A stretch of 64,000 nucleotides of DNA, from positions 90,594,013 through 90,658,012 of the forward strand of contig NC_052349.1 of NCBI RefSeq assembly GCF_009727055.1, read 5' to 3'. This document shows, piece by piece, positions 33,491-44,707 of this stretch (position 1 is its first letter; each line of letters starts with the position of its first letter). This stretch comes from Benincasa hispida (taxonomy: Eukaryota; Streptophyta; Magnoliopsida; Cucurbitales; Cucurbitaceae). A model generated the notes under the pieces. That model made no database searches. It worked only from the letters and a program-made list of their open reading frames with translations, and was not told the origin of the DNA. A program made the translations under genes and the position numbers.

Positions 33491-36400
33491 ATTCTATTAT
33501 TTTAAAGATAAAAAAAGACTATTTTTTTTTAAAAGGGAATATGCAATATTGTCTCTATTCTTTATGTCCATTTTCAATTGGCTTTTCAAATTTTCGAATT
33601 TATCATTAATGTGTTAAAAATTCTTAATTAAGTTATTCTACCATTTAATTGACATATTGACGAATGAAACTCAACTTATGCCATTAGAAAAATCGGACCC
33701 ATTATTTCGTATGTTCATTTTTTCTTAATTAACATGCTTTTGTTGCATGCTCACGTGTTCAAATATATTAATAAATGACATATTAGTTTTATTTTAACAA
33801 AATTTAACCATTTTTATAGACAAGAACCTAAATGAAAATTTTTAATACCCCAATAACTAAAATTGAAAATTTTAAATGATTAAGAATATATCAAATTGAG
33901 AGAATCATTAAAGACTTGCTTTCCTTTGGTTTAAAAACACTTGTAGCCTTTATGCTTTATTAATAAAAAATCAATCTCTAAACTCAAGTCTGTAAATTTG
34001 TAATTGTAGTGACTGTATTTTTAACTTAGAAAAATATTAATGTATATCCTTAAACGTTTAGAATTGTATCAATTAAAATTTAACTTTCGTTAGTGTATAA
34101 ATTTTTATCTTCTTTTATGCTTCGTTCGAAAAATACCATGTGTGCTTATAATTATTTCAATTACATTCTTAAATTATCATAAGTGAATCAAGGTAGACTT
34201 TTTATTAAGATTATATTTAAAAATTGTCAATACATCCTTTCTTACATGCGTGTAGTCTTTTTCAAATGTCGGATTAATAAAATAGATGATTAAAATTGAT
34301 GCATGAACGATTTTCAAAGGTAATCTTATCTAAGAGTCCAAATTGATTCGCTTATGAAAATTATTAATGGGTTTAATTGAAAAATCATAAATCTCACACG
34401 ATGTTTATCAAAGTGAAATGCAATGGACGATATAAACTAATACACCTAGCAAAATTTAGGGTTTAAATTATTACAACTATTAGTTCATGGTTTTAATTGA
34501 TACAACCCCCAAATTTTGGGGGTATAAATTGGTATTTTTTCTTTTAATTTTATAATAATTTAGTCCTTATTTTTTCCTTTAATTTTATAACAATTTATCC
34601 CTTAGACTTAGTATGTAACAATTCCGTCCATATGTATTTTATCTTTTTGTAACAATTTAGTCTCGATCATAAAAATTATTTTTAAGATTTTATGAGATTT
34701 TTTACTTGTGTAGATCAATAAATTAACTTTGGTGAGATGAGATGTTTAATAGGAAGGAATAAATGAATAATATAGAACTATTGAACAATTGAATTAAATT
34801 GTTATATATTATTTCTCAAATATTCATATACTTGATCTAGAAAGTATGACGATGATCAACCTTATGGTTCGTGAATTTCTTTTGCTAACTTAATCTTATT
34901 TTTTAGAGATGTTGATGAAATTAAGAGTTTGTTTGAATCGACATTTTTAAGTGTTTAAAAGTATTTTTTCTTTTTTTTTTTACTTTAAAACACTAACACT
35001 TTGAAAATTATTTCAAAATGTCCTAAGATTCATTAGGAGATGGAGAACTCCTAAAAGAGCCCTAGAATTTGAATTACGATTTATGTAACAAATTTCTCTC
35101 TTTTTATTTTTTTTTCTTCAGAAAAGAAAGATGACCTCACTCTATAACGATTAAATATTTTCAAGTATCGCATAAAAAATATTTTTAATCACTTAGAAAA
35201 CCAATTCAAATAATCTTACGTACAAATAAATTTTTACTTTGTTTGTTCTACAAGTTCAACATCGTCAAGAGTAGGAAAATTCGAATTTATAATCTTTTAG
35301 TTGATGATATATATTTTAGGGGTCTTTTTAAAAATAAAAAATTATTTAAAATTATTTAATTTTATAGCAAACAATTCAAAAAATACAAATCACTTTTAGA
35401 ACTTTTACTATAAAGTGTAAACATTTTTTAGATTTTTCTATTGATAATAATTTTTCTATATTTTAATTAATTGAATTATATTCGGATCGATAAATAAAGG
35501 ATTCTCTTTTATTCCATTTAAATTTTATTAATTTGAATTCTAAGGGATGGATGCTATATTATTTATTAATTTATTTTATAGCTTTATTAATCAAGTTTTT
35601 TTTCTTAAGCTTTGTTTTTTTTTAGAATTTGTTTTTCTTAAGCTAAAACAACAATATGTGTGTGTGTGTGATGTTTCGACCTATTTTTGGGTAGAACAAT
35701 TCGTAGGTATTATACAGTGCTTAATGTTTTATTTTATTTTTTTATTTTTTTATTTTTAAATTTAAAAATTTTATTTTACTATATGATTATGTCTGTAGCC
35801 CTTTTTTAATTATAAAAAAAATATTATTTTATATGGTTTTAATCCTTACTATTTTGGAATTTATAAGGACATGGGATTTTTTTCTAAACAATAAACATTG
35901 ATTTTTTTTTTCTTAAAAGATAATTAGAGCATGAGATTTGAACAAAAAAAATAGATACTCAATAAAATATTTAATTTTTATACAACATAATTTTATATTA
36001 AAATGGATAACATGATTCCAAATACCGTTTAATATGGCAAAATAAAAAAAAGGTACTAAAATTGTTCTCAGTTTTTTTTTAATATTATTTTTAGTACAAT
36101 TTTTTTTAAAAATCATGTTTTTTAAAAAAATATATATATTTCTAAAACTATTGGGAAATTTGTGAAGCTCATTTTAGAAATTCCTTAAAATTGAGGTTAT
36201 GCAAAGCAAAGTCATAAAGCCTAATAATATCCAATAATTAGAAGAGTGGAGTCGTTATTTAAGGTGGGGAACTTATTACATAAAGATCCACTATACTTGG
36301 TCCCCTAAAACATGTGCACAAATATTTTTTGTCTTAATTTTTGCATTGTCTCATCATTAAAATAAATTAATTTAAAAAATCAACCATGACAAATAATCAT

Positions 36401-36499
36401 CATTCTTTGTTTATTAAAAAAAAAGATGAAATAATTGAGTAATTTATTTTGGTAACTACCCATTAAATAATTAAGATGTCAAATATATTTGAGAGGGAA
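33491..36499. other. AT-rich intergenic DNA with decayed foldbacks
   Basis: One inverted-repeat-like stretch spans about 34020-34525, with GTATCAATTAAAATTTAAC and the reversed form of GGTTTTAATTGATAC. GT-run 35656-35670 is a short microsatellite. Weak open stretches at 35547-35759 and 35913-36116 are composition artefacts. No gene. Confidence 0.45.
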
Positions 36500-36890
36500 T
36501 TGAAAACTTAATCATACAATCTTATATCACTAATTTACCCAAAAATTTAAACGAATACGTAAAGATAAATTTAAATTTATATCACTAACTCTTATCCTCA
36601 CTATTTAGCTTAAAATATGGGAAAAAAAAAAAAAAACCTAACAAGTGGAAATCAACATTAAGTGATGGGGAAATAACATTGTAAGGACTTAACACACATG
36701 ACCTCCTTGGACCACTGGTCTAATATTATCTTAAATCACTGATTGACCCAAAAGTTTAAACTAAAAAAGACCGCACTGAACCTACCTAGACCACCTGATC
36801 TAATACTATCTTAACTCATTGATGGACCCAAAAGCTTAAACTTATAAGTGAAGATAAATTTTATTTTATATCATTAATAATCACATGTTC
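36500..36890 (-). mobile_element. TRIM-like element, reverse orientation, decayed
   Basis: Read in reverse, the unit TTTAAGCTTTTGGGTCCATCA followed by GAGTTAAGATAGTATTAGATCAGGTGGTC occurs twice (around 36870-36790 and 36765-36690), with a third partial near 36580-36515. TAGTATTAGATCAGG is a decayed TGGTATCAGAGCAGG primer-binding word. The layout matches the TRIM in PDF1A intron 3. Confidence 0.5.
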
Positions 36891-37004
36891 GTTTTCAGGG
36901 TGAACTCTAACATGATTTTATTTTTATTTTTTATTTTTTAAATGTATTATTTATTTAAAGATACGGTTATTTGTTAAAAGAAAAGAAAAGAAAAACTTTA
37001 GTTA

Positions 37005-37430
37005 TATTTTTGAATTCCCAAGTTTTGAAGAAGATGTGTGTTGTTGAGTTTTCAAAATGTATCTCATTCTCAAATTTTTAAGAATATGTGCATTTAATCC
37101 TTAAATTTTCAAAATGTATCTTTTTAGTCATTGAAATTTTATAAATAGGATAAATGTTTAAAAGGTCATTGGAGTAATTTTTGTTTAATTATTTTAAATA
37201 ATTATATGATATTTTAAAGTAGAAAATTATTTTTAAATAATTAACTTAGAAAGAAAAGATTATTTTTAAAAAACAATTTTCTAATTTATAATGTCGTATA
37301 ATTATTTAAATTTATAACAAAAATTTATTTGAAGTATCTGGGACCAAATACATTTATTCTTAAAAATTAAAGATTGAAAAGGTACACTTTGAAAACCTAG
37401 AGGCCAAACAAATCGAAGATTTTTTTTTTT
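37005..37430. mobile_element. Foldback repeat family Z, copy 2
   Basis: TTTAATCCTTAAATTTTCAAA (37093) is mirrored by reversed TTTGAAAACCTAGAGGCC (37390). Related to 26165-26700. Confidence 0.5.
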
Positions 37431-37740
37431 TTAATAAATAGTATGGAAGTGAGAGAAATTTGACCCTTGGATTTGAATATTTATTGAGATATCAATATTT
37501 TGGAAAAAAAATATAAAATAGCGTCGGTTCATACTAAGTCTCTAATCACACATTTATTTATTCAATTAAATTAGCGCAAAAATTCTAATAATCAAAGCCG
37601 CATATTTTATAGCATTTTACTTGTTTGCTATCTATTTCTATTCTATATATTTCACTACTTTAGGGATGGTTATGAAATTTTACTCCAATTATTTATACTA
37701 GTTCATATTACTTGCGATCTAAAATTTGTGGTTTATTTTA

Positions 37741-37899
37741 GTCTTCACATGGAAAGCTCTTATGAATGGCTTACCTTCAAGAAGCCACCTTATTTCTAAA
37801 GGTGTCAACTGCCCAATTTCTTGCCTCTTCTATAACAAAAAGTTTGAAACTATTGAACATGTATTATATTTTTTCCATCGAACAAAGAAAGTGTGGTGA
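37741..37899 (+). mobile_element. LINE reverse-transcriptase tail (zf-RVT) fragment
   Basis: The frame reads VFTWKALMNGLPSRSHLISK and then GVNCPIS...ETIEHVLYFF with RTKKVW, ending in a stop. This is the zinc-binding region found after the RT in plant LINEs (pattern W..L..LPT...L..RG..C..C....E..EH..F.C). One of the cysteines and the last Cys are lost. A scrap of about 53 codons. Confidence 0.75.
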
Positions 37900-38284
37900 A
37901 AATTTAAGTTTTAAAAGAAAAGGAAAAAAAAAAACTTTTGGTTGAGAATCCCACATTGCTTAATTTTGAAAGAAAAGTCTTTTTCTTATACTCCCACCTT
38001 GGGTTATAGCTTAGGTCCCAAGGGATGCCCATATTTTAAAGGAAGGGAGGAGATAGGCAAATGTGGGTATGGTAGACATCCCATGCGTCGTTGTTCGTTT
38101 GATCGGGCGAGCTTGAGTCGATTCAACCAATTTTTAGACGTTATGCCCTTGAACGTGCAATTCCAAATTACTGTTATTATTGACAAGCTACATTATACTA
38201 AGGATCACCACTTAACGAAAGTTGCTAGAACTGGCAAGGTAGATTTACTCAAACTATAAGGGCATATTTATATACTCAATAATG
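37900..38284 (+). other. Unassigned stretch
   Basis: A 105-codon open stretch (37942-38259) contains GCPYFKGREEIGKCGYGRHP, but I recognise no family. It sits between LINE and copia scraps and is probably retroelement-derived. Confidence 0.3.
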
Positions 38285-39724
38285 TATTCGTAGGGAAAGG
38301 CTATGCAATTGAGGGCATGTTCAAATTAAACCTAGACATAAATAAAATGAAATCTTTTATTTATATATTGTGTTCTTTAATGTATGACATGCTAGACTTT
38401 GTCATGTTAATAAGAGATTAAGTAGTAACATAATTAGGTTGGAAATGATACCTAAGTTATCCATGAATGAATTTGATAAATGCGAGTATTGTAGTCAAGC
38501 TAAAATAACTAGGACTTCACATAAATATGTATTTAGGGAATCTGAACCTCAAGATTTAATTCATTCTGACTTATGTGAATTTGATGGCATTTTGACTAGG
38601 AATAGTAAAAGATATTTTATTACTTTTATTGATGATTGCTCTAATTTCACCTTTGTATACTTGCTGAAAAACAAAATTGATGCGTATGATGTTTTCAAAT
38701 TGTTTGTATCTGAAGTAGAAAAGCAGTTTAACATAAAAGGTTAAAAGTCTTTGTAGTGATAGGAAAACTGAGTACAACTTAGACAGCTTTAATGAGTTCT
38801 TTAACTCATATAGAATAATACATGAAAAAGCTAGACCTCACTCTCCTAAAATGAATAGAAAAGCCAAAAGGAAAAATAGAACTTTAGTCGAGCTAGTAGT
38901 TGCTATTTTACTCAATTTAGGAGTTGCATCTTATTAGTGGAGTGAAATCATCCTTACTGTGTGCTATGTCCTAAATAGAATACCAAAGTCTAAAAACACA
39001 ACTTCAAGTCATGTCACCTATGGTCATCCTGGTGAAACGTAAGTCCTTACTATTAACGGCGTTATATAATGAGACTAGTTATTTCGTGGTCCGATCTTAT
39101 ACAAACTCTTTGTATAGGGTACCCTTGCTCACATATCTCTACATGAATGATCAGAATCAGATCATTTGTACCGATTACAACACTTGTAACATTTATAAAG
39201 TGGGTCATATCCGTAATGTCACCAGGATAAGACACCCAGTCTTATCCATCTACTATAGACCATTTAGGTTATCATTTAAATATGATCCACTCATATGTCT
39301 CTATATACATGTTTAAATTACATAAAATAACCTAGGATCTTTGTTTATTGGATTGAGTTTATGCTCATAAAATAACATTATTAAATAACCATTATTTTAA
39401 TGATAACAATTTGTTTATACAGAGTTTACAAACTACAAGAATACAAGAGAGATTTAGGACACCAATCGCAACATTCCCTTTAAAATTGAGCAATAGTGGG
39501 GGCTCAGGATTTAGTAGTCTAACGCTAGTTAAAAATCCCATCTCTACAGAGGAAGCCGACCCAGAGCCCAGAAGAAGAAAAAGAACTAAAACCGTCAAAG
39601 ATTTTGGGATGACTTCCAGACCTATAATGTAGAAAAGAGCCCAAAGACCTAAAGCTTTCATGTCCTCTGTAGATGCCAACTTATGGAAAGAAGTAATAAA
39701 TGATGAGATGGATTCTCTTTAGTC
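38285..39724 (+). mobile_element. Ty1/copia pol fragment (first lineage)
   Basis: Pre-integrase words VGKGYAIEGMFKLN (38292) are followed, after a frameshift, by CHVNKRLSSN and MIPKLSMNEFDKCEYCSQAK (zinc-finger C..C). The integrase core follows: DLIHSDLCEFDGILTRNSKR, FITFIDDCSNFTFVYLL and ..RKNRTLVELVVAILL (38870). After an inserted LTR scrap (39010-39430) it resumes with RRRKRTKTVKDFG, the linker before RT, and NLWKEVINDEMDSL. The sequence differs clearly from the copia elements at 44.7-61 kb. Stops throughout. Confidence 0.85.
39010..39430 (-). mobile_element. LTR fragment, reverse orientation, within copia pol
   Basis: It matches, inverted, the first ~400 bp of the LTR at 39725 onward (GGTCATCCTGGTGAAACG, TATACAAACTCTTTGTATAGG, CATTTAGGTTATC). 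It lacks both the TG start and the rest of the LTR. The junction falls in ACCTATGGTCAT, a word also fitting the copia frame. Confidence 0.7.
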
Positions 39725-41395
39725 TGTTGGAGTTTATGTCCTAAATCTCATGTATATTGTGGTTTGTAAAGACAAATACATATCTAATAAAATAAGAAAT
39801 ATTTTATTAACGTTTAGACTACATTAATTCAATCCAATAAACTAAGATCCAAGATTATCTGATGAAACTTAAACATATATGTGGAGACATACAAGTAGAT
39901 CATGTTTAAGTGATAACCTAAATGGTCTGTAGTATATGGATACGACTGGGTACCTTATCTTGGTGACACTACAAATACGATCCACTTTGTAGATGTTACA
40001 ATTGTTGTAAAGTGCTACAAATATTTGGTCCTGATCATTCATGTAGAGACATACGAGCGAGGGTATTCTATACAAAGAGTTTGTATAAGACCAGACCACG
40101 AAATAAATAGACTATCTATATAACACCTTGATAAAAGAGACTTACATTTCACTAGGATGACCATAGGTGACTTGACCTTATTCCTGAGTGAGTTGTGAAC
40201 TCTTGTCTATAATGGCGATCCTTTGATTTGTATGGGTGAGAGTGGCTAGATTAGCCTACTCAACAAGCCTACCATTTTGAGGATTTTTCCAAGTGGGGAG
40301 TTGGGAACACAACTACACAAGATGAAATTCACTCATTCCCATCTTTAGGAAAAATAGATGAAATACTCCCGTAATAGCTGATTCTAGGTCTTGAACATTG
40401 AGGCCTCAACCTCTCACTGGCCCAAAAGATATTAGTTTATAGTTGGACTATAAACTGTTTGTTCATCAGAAGGATCAGTGGTACTTAAGAAGTTAGATGT
40501 TACTATAGGGGTAAAACGATAATTTGACATAATTGTAACTACGAGCGATTTGTGAAGGGTTGACTCACTATTGATTGGTTATATCTATGGACATAGAAAT
40601 ATATCTACAGTGTGAAGAATGCAACTATCGGTCTTTCATGGAGTGCCCGGTAGTTAATGAACATTTATCTATATTTTAATTAATTAATCTCATATCATTG
40701 GAGCTTCTAATATGTAGGTCCATAAGGTCCTAATGTTAGCTCACAATAAAAAAGAGGAATGATTTAAATTGTTTAAATCAATTGATGGAATAACATATTA
40801 ATGAGATTAATGCGATATGATTAATTATAGATCTGATCTATAATTAAGAGAAAATATTTGAATAGGATTCAAATATTGAATTCTTATGAATTAGATTCAT
40901 AAAGAATTAATAATTAATTTCGAGAGGTGGAGGCAAATAAGCATATGATGTTTATTGATTAATTAAATATATATTAAAGGGGATTTAATATAGTTATTTA
41001 ATTAATGGGCTTTAATTAAATAATGATTATTTAATTAAATTAGCCCTAAGGGTAATTTTGGAAAGTTATGGAGAAAGTCTCTATATAAATTCATCATTTT
41101 GCCCAAATTAGGGCAAGTGAATTCATTTTGGTGAAATGAAACCTTAGCTTCCATTAGTCTCCTCTCAAAATTTCTCTTCTCTATATTCTTCATTCTTCTT
41201 CCCTAATGCCACGAACAAGTCTCTCCAAGTTTCCAATGAATGAATCTCCAAACGGTCTTGATCATGAACAATTCCTTGAACGATCTCGAACACTGCCATG
41301 AAAGAAGTCTCTTTATTCTCTTAAGATTCCAATAGAGGATAGGTGGTATCCAACTATTGGAAGAGGGAGAGGAGAATAGTGTTTTGTTTTTAGAG
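39725..41395 (+). mobile_element. LTR (copia-like), forward, right end uncertain
   Basis: Starts TGTTGGAGTTTATGTCCTAA (39725). Landmarks shared with the 42017 and 48519 LTRs are TGGTCTGTAGTATATGGATA, the TACAAAGAGTTTGTATAAG hairpin, TAACTTGAC-like and AATATATCTACAGTG. The downstream U5-like part (41090-41390) carries a TATATAAATTC promoter-like word near 41085. I cannot place the 3' CA end, so 41395 is approximate. Confidence 0.65.
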
Positions 41396-41454
41396 TAAAA
41401 AGGCCCACAAAAAATTTTGAAGGATCAAGGCCTTTCCCTAATATATTTTCCTTT

Positions 41455-41645
41455 TCCTAATATATATATATATTTTTTTTTTGTAATTAATTAAATAATA
41501 CTTATTTAATTAATTAGTCCAATTAATTAGCCCATTTAATTAAATAACACTTATTTAATTAATTAGCTCATTTAATTAAATAACACTTATTTAATTAATT
41601 AGCCCAATTAAATAATACTTATTTAATCTTCATAATAATTAAATA
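41455..41645. repeat. TTAATTAAATAACACTTATT tandem repeat
   Basis: Four imperfect units of about 37 bp built on TTTAATTAAATAACACTTA and AATTAATTAGCCCA. Highly AT-rich with palindromic TTAATTAA words. Confidence 0.75.
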
Positions 41646-41699
41646 ACCAATTATACAATAAACCCAATTTAATGTATATATTTAATTATCCTATACATC

Positions 41700-44600
41700 G
41701 TATGTATATGTGTAATAAATTTCTATTAATTAATTGTTTATGAATCTAATTCACTTGAATTAATTAATTTGAATTTTATTCAAATATTACATTCTAATTT
41801 ACATATTCATAATTAATTATATATTAATCACATTAATATATAGTTTCCTCAGATTAATTTGAACAATTCAAATGATCCCTTTTAAATATCCTCTATTGAG
41901 CTAACGAAGGAACCTGGTGGACCTGTAGATCAGAAGCTCTAACGAGCAAGTTAGTCTTTCATGAGTGTTCATCACACCAATTGGGTCAAATTACTGCTTT
42001 ATCCTTGGGTTACCTCTGTTGGGTTGTATGTCCTAAATCTTACAGTTTGTATAGTTAAATATTTTCTATTATTAATAAAGGTGTTATTCAACATTTATTC
42101 AATAAAGTTATTATTGAATTTGTAAATTGCAATTGTAAAGACTAAATCCAATAAACTAAGATCTATGCTATTATATAAATACTTGAACTTTATGCGAAGA
42201 CATAAAGATGGATCAAGTTCGAGTAAATAGCCAAAACGGTCTATAGTATACGAATAAGATTGGCTGCCTTATTCTGGTAACACTATTGGATACGGCCCAC
42301 TCTATAGTTGTTACAATTTGTTGTAAGGTACTACAAACGAAGTGACCTGATTCGTTCATGTATTGATATGAGGAGTGGGGGCGTCCAATGCAATGAGTTT
42401 GCATAAGATCAAACCAAGAAATAAGTCACTATTACTTTATAACACTGTTTACTGTTTAAGACTAACTATTTTGCTTAGATGACTTAGGTAGCTCGATTTT
42501 AATCCTAAGCTAACTATGAACTCCTGTTTATTCGGGATTATCCTTAGATTTGTATAGGTGAGGATTGACTCAACGTCGGCTCAATAAGCCTCCCATATCA
42601 GGGGTAAGACCAGGTAGATAGCTAGGGACATAAGGTGCAAGATGGAATTCATGACTACCTGATTTAAGGATAGGAGGAAGGTTGTTCTCTTAATTACTAA
42701 ATCTAGGTCTTGAACAAGGGGCCCCACCCTCTCATTAGCCCGAGAAGGATCTGGTTCAGTGATTGGATCACAAACCAATTATTCATTAAAGGATCAATGG
42801 AACTTAAGGAGCAATATGTAATTTTGGGGGTAAAACAGTATTTGACCCAGACGTTATTACAAACAACCTATGAAGGATCGACTTACTGATTGTGATTAAA
42901 TCAAGTGGACATAAATATATCTACAGTGAGGATAGTGCAACTATTGAGTTATAGTGGTGTGACTCGGTAGTTAACAAATATTGATTAATTCGGTTTAAAG
43001 AGTTTAGCTAATTAATCTCAAATCGTTGGAGCTTATGATCTGTAGGCCCACAAGGTCCCTCTACTAGCTCGTAAAACATGAGCACATTGGATTAGTAAAC
43101 TGAGTGAATTTGAAATGATTTCAATTTGAAGTGTTCAAATTGAATTTGGGGTTTTTCAATTTGAAGTGTTCAAATTGCAATTAGGGATTACATAATTATA
43201 ATCGATATAATTAACGTTTAATTTATCAAAATTAAACGAAATTAGAGAGTTTATAATATTTAAATATTGATTAAATATTAATTACATGAATATGATTCAT
43301 ATTTAAATTATTATTTGATTAATTAATTAAAATCAAATTAATTTTTCCACTTTTCAAATTCAGTTTTAGAAATTGAATATTAAAATTGATTTAATTTTTA
43401 AATTTAATCAAATTAAAAATTGGAAAATAAGTTTGATAGTGGAAAATTCCAATTTCTTGAAAATTGGATGTGTTTTCACCTAGTGCTACCAGCTAGCCCA
43501 CTAATCTCTTCCAATTGAAATGTCAATTGCAGTTCTCCATCAGTGCTTGCATGAAAAAAGAGAGAAAACTCTTCAATTTCAAGGCTGAAAATAAGAATTT
43601 TGCTAGAATTATGAATTTTTGTAAAATGGTTTTCTTCTTCTCACAAATCCACACCATCTCCCCTTGACAATTCACTTCAATCTTGATTCCACCACTTAAA
43701 TTCAAGACTGAGAATAGTAAAGAAGATCTCTTGGTTGTTCACTGAAGGTTTGGAGGTGAGAACTCGTGAGGAGTAGCTTGGATTTGGAGGAATTCTTCAA
43801 AGGTATATATTTCATGAAACCATCTTCTGGAAAAACATGTTTTACATGCTTTTAGAACTCAAATTAAATATAATTAGAGTACTTATTGATTCTGTTTGCT
43901 TTCGTTGCTTGCTTCTACATTCCATCAACCTCTGAGTCCTTAAGTACTAGTGCTCCTCTAATGAACAACATGTTTATGGTCCAACCAATAAATAGAAACT
44001 CATCTCGGACTAATGAGAGGGTAGAGCTCTTTGTTCAAGTCCAAGAAACACCACTTAAGGGAACACTCATCTACTTACCCTCAAGGTGGAAAGGAATGAA
44101 TTCCATCTTGTGCCATTATGTTCCCAACTCCCAACACGGTTTTGTTCCCAAGATAGTAGGCATATTGGGTTGGTGATCTGGACCCTCACCCATACAAGTC
44201 AAAGGACAATCCCTCATGAACAGGAATTCATAATATACACAGGATTAAGACAAAGTTGTCTAGGTCATCCAATTGAAATAGAAACCTAACTAGTTAATGG
44301 TGTTACATCTAGTGGTTACTATTTCGTAGTCTAGTCTTATGAAGACTGATTGCATAGGATACCCCCACCCGCGTGTCATCTACACGAATGCGTTGGATCA
44401 TTGCATTTGTATCAAATACAAAGTGGGTTGTCTCCATAGTGTTACTAGGATAAGGTACCCAACTTTATCCCTATAATATAGACCCATTAAGTTGTATCTT
44501 GAACATTGATCCCTATATATCTCCACATACAATCCAAGACTCATAGGACAACCTTAGATGTTAGTTTATTGGATTTAGGGTTATAAAAAAAAAATAGACA

Positions 44601-44707
44601 AATAACACAAACAATAACCTTTATCGAAATAACATCGATAACTCTTTATTGATGACGGCCAATTAATAATGTTTACTTCTACGAGTTTTAGGACATAAAA
44701 CCTAACA
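41700..44707 (-). mobile_element. Reverse LTR split by a solo LTR
   Basis: Two pieces (about 41700-42016 and 43928-44707) make one reverse-oriented copia-like LTR, ending at the reversed start word ACATAAAACCTAACA (44707). Removing 42017-43927 and one ACCTC copy restores the sequence seen in the LTR at 55580-55640 (CTTAAGTACYA...TCCTCTAATGAAC). The left end is unresolved. Confidence 0.7.
42017..43927 (+). mobile_element. Solo LTR (copia-like) with perfect target duplication
   Basis: Starts TGTTGGGTTGTATGTCC and ends TCCATCA. ACCTC precedes it (42012-42016) and follows it (43928-43932). Length 1911 bp. No PBS or internal DNA. It is collinear with the solo LTR at 20568-22396. It sits inside the reverse LTR described at 41700-44707. 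Confidence 0.9.

Noticed and set aside
41455..41645. Replication origin or scaffold attachment region
   Set aside because: AT-rich tandem repeats could suggest it, but nothing beyond base composition supports a function.
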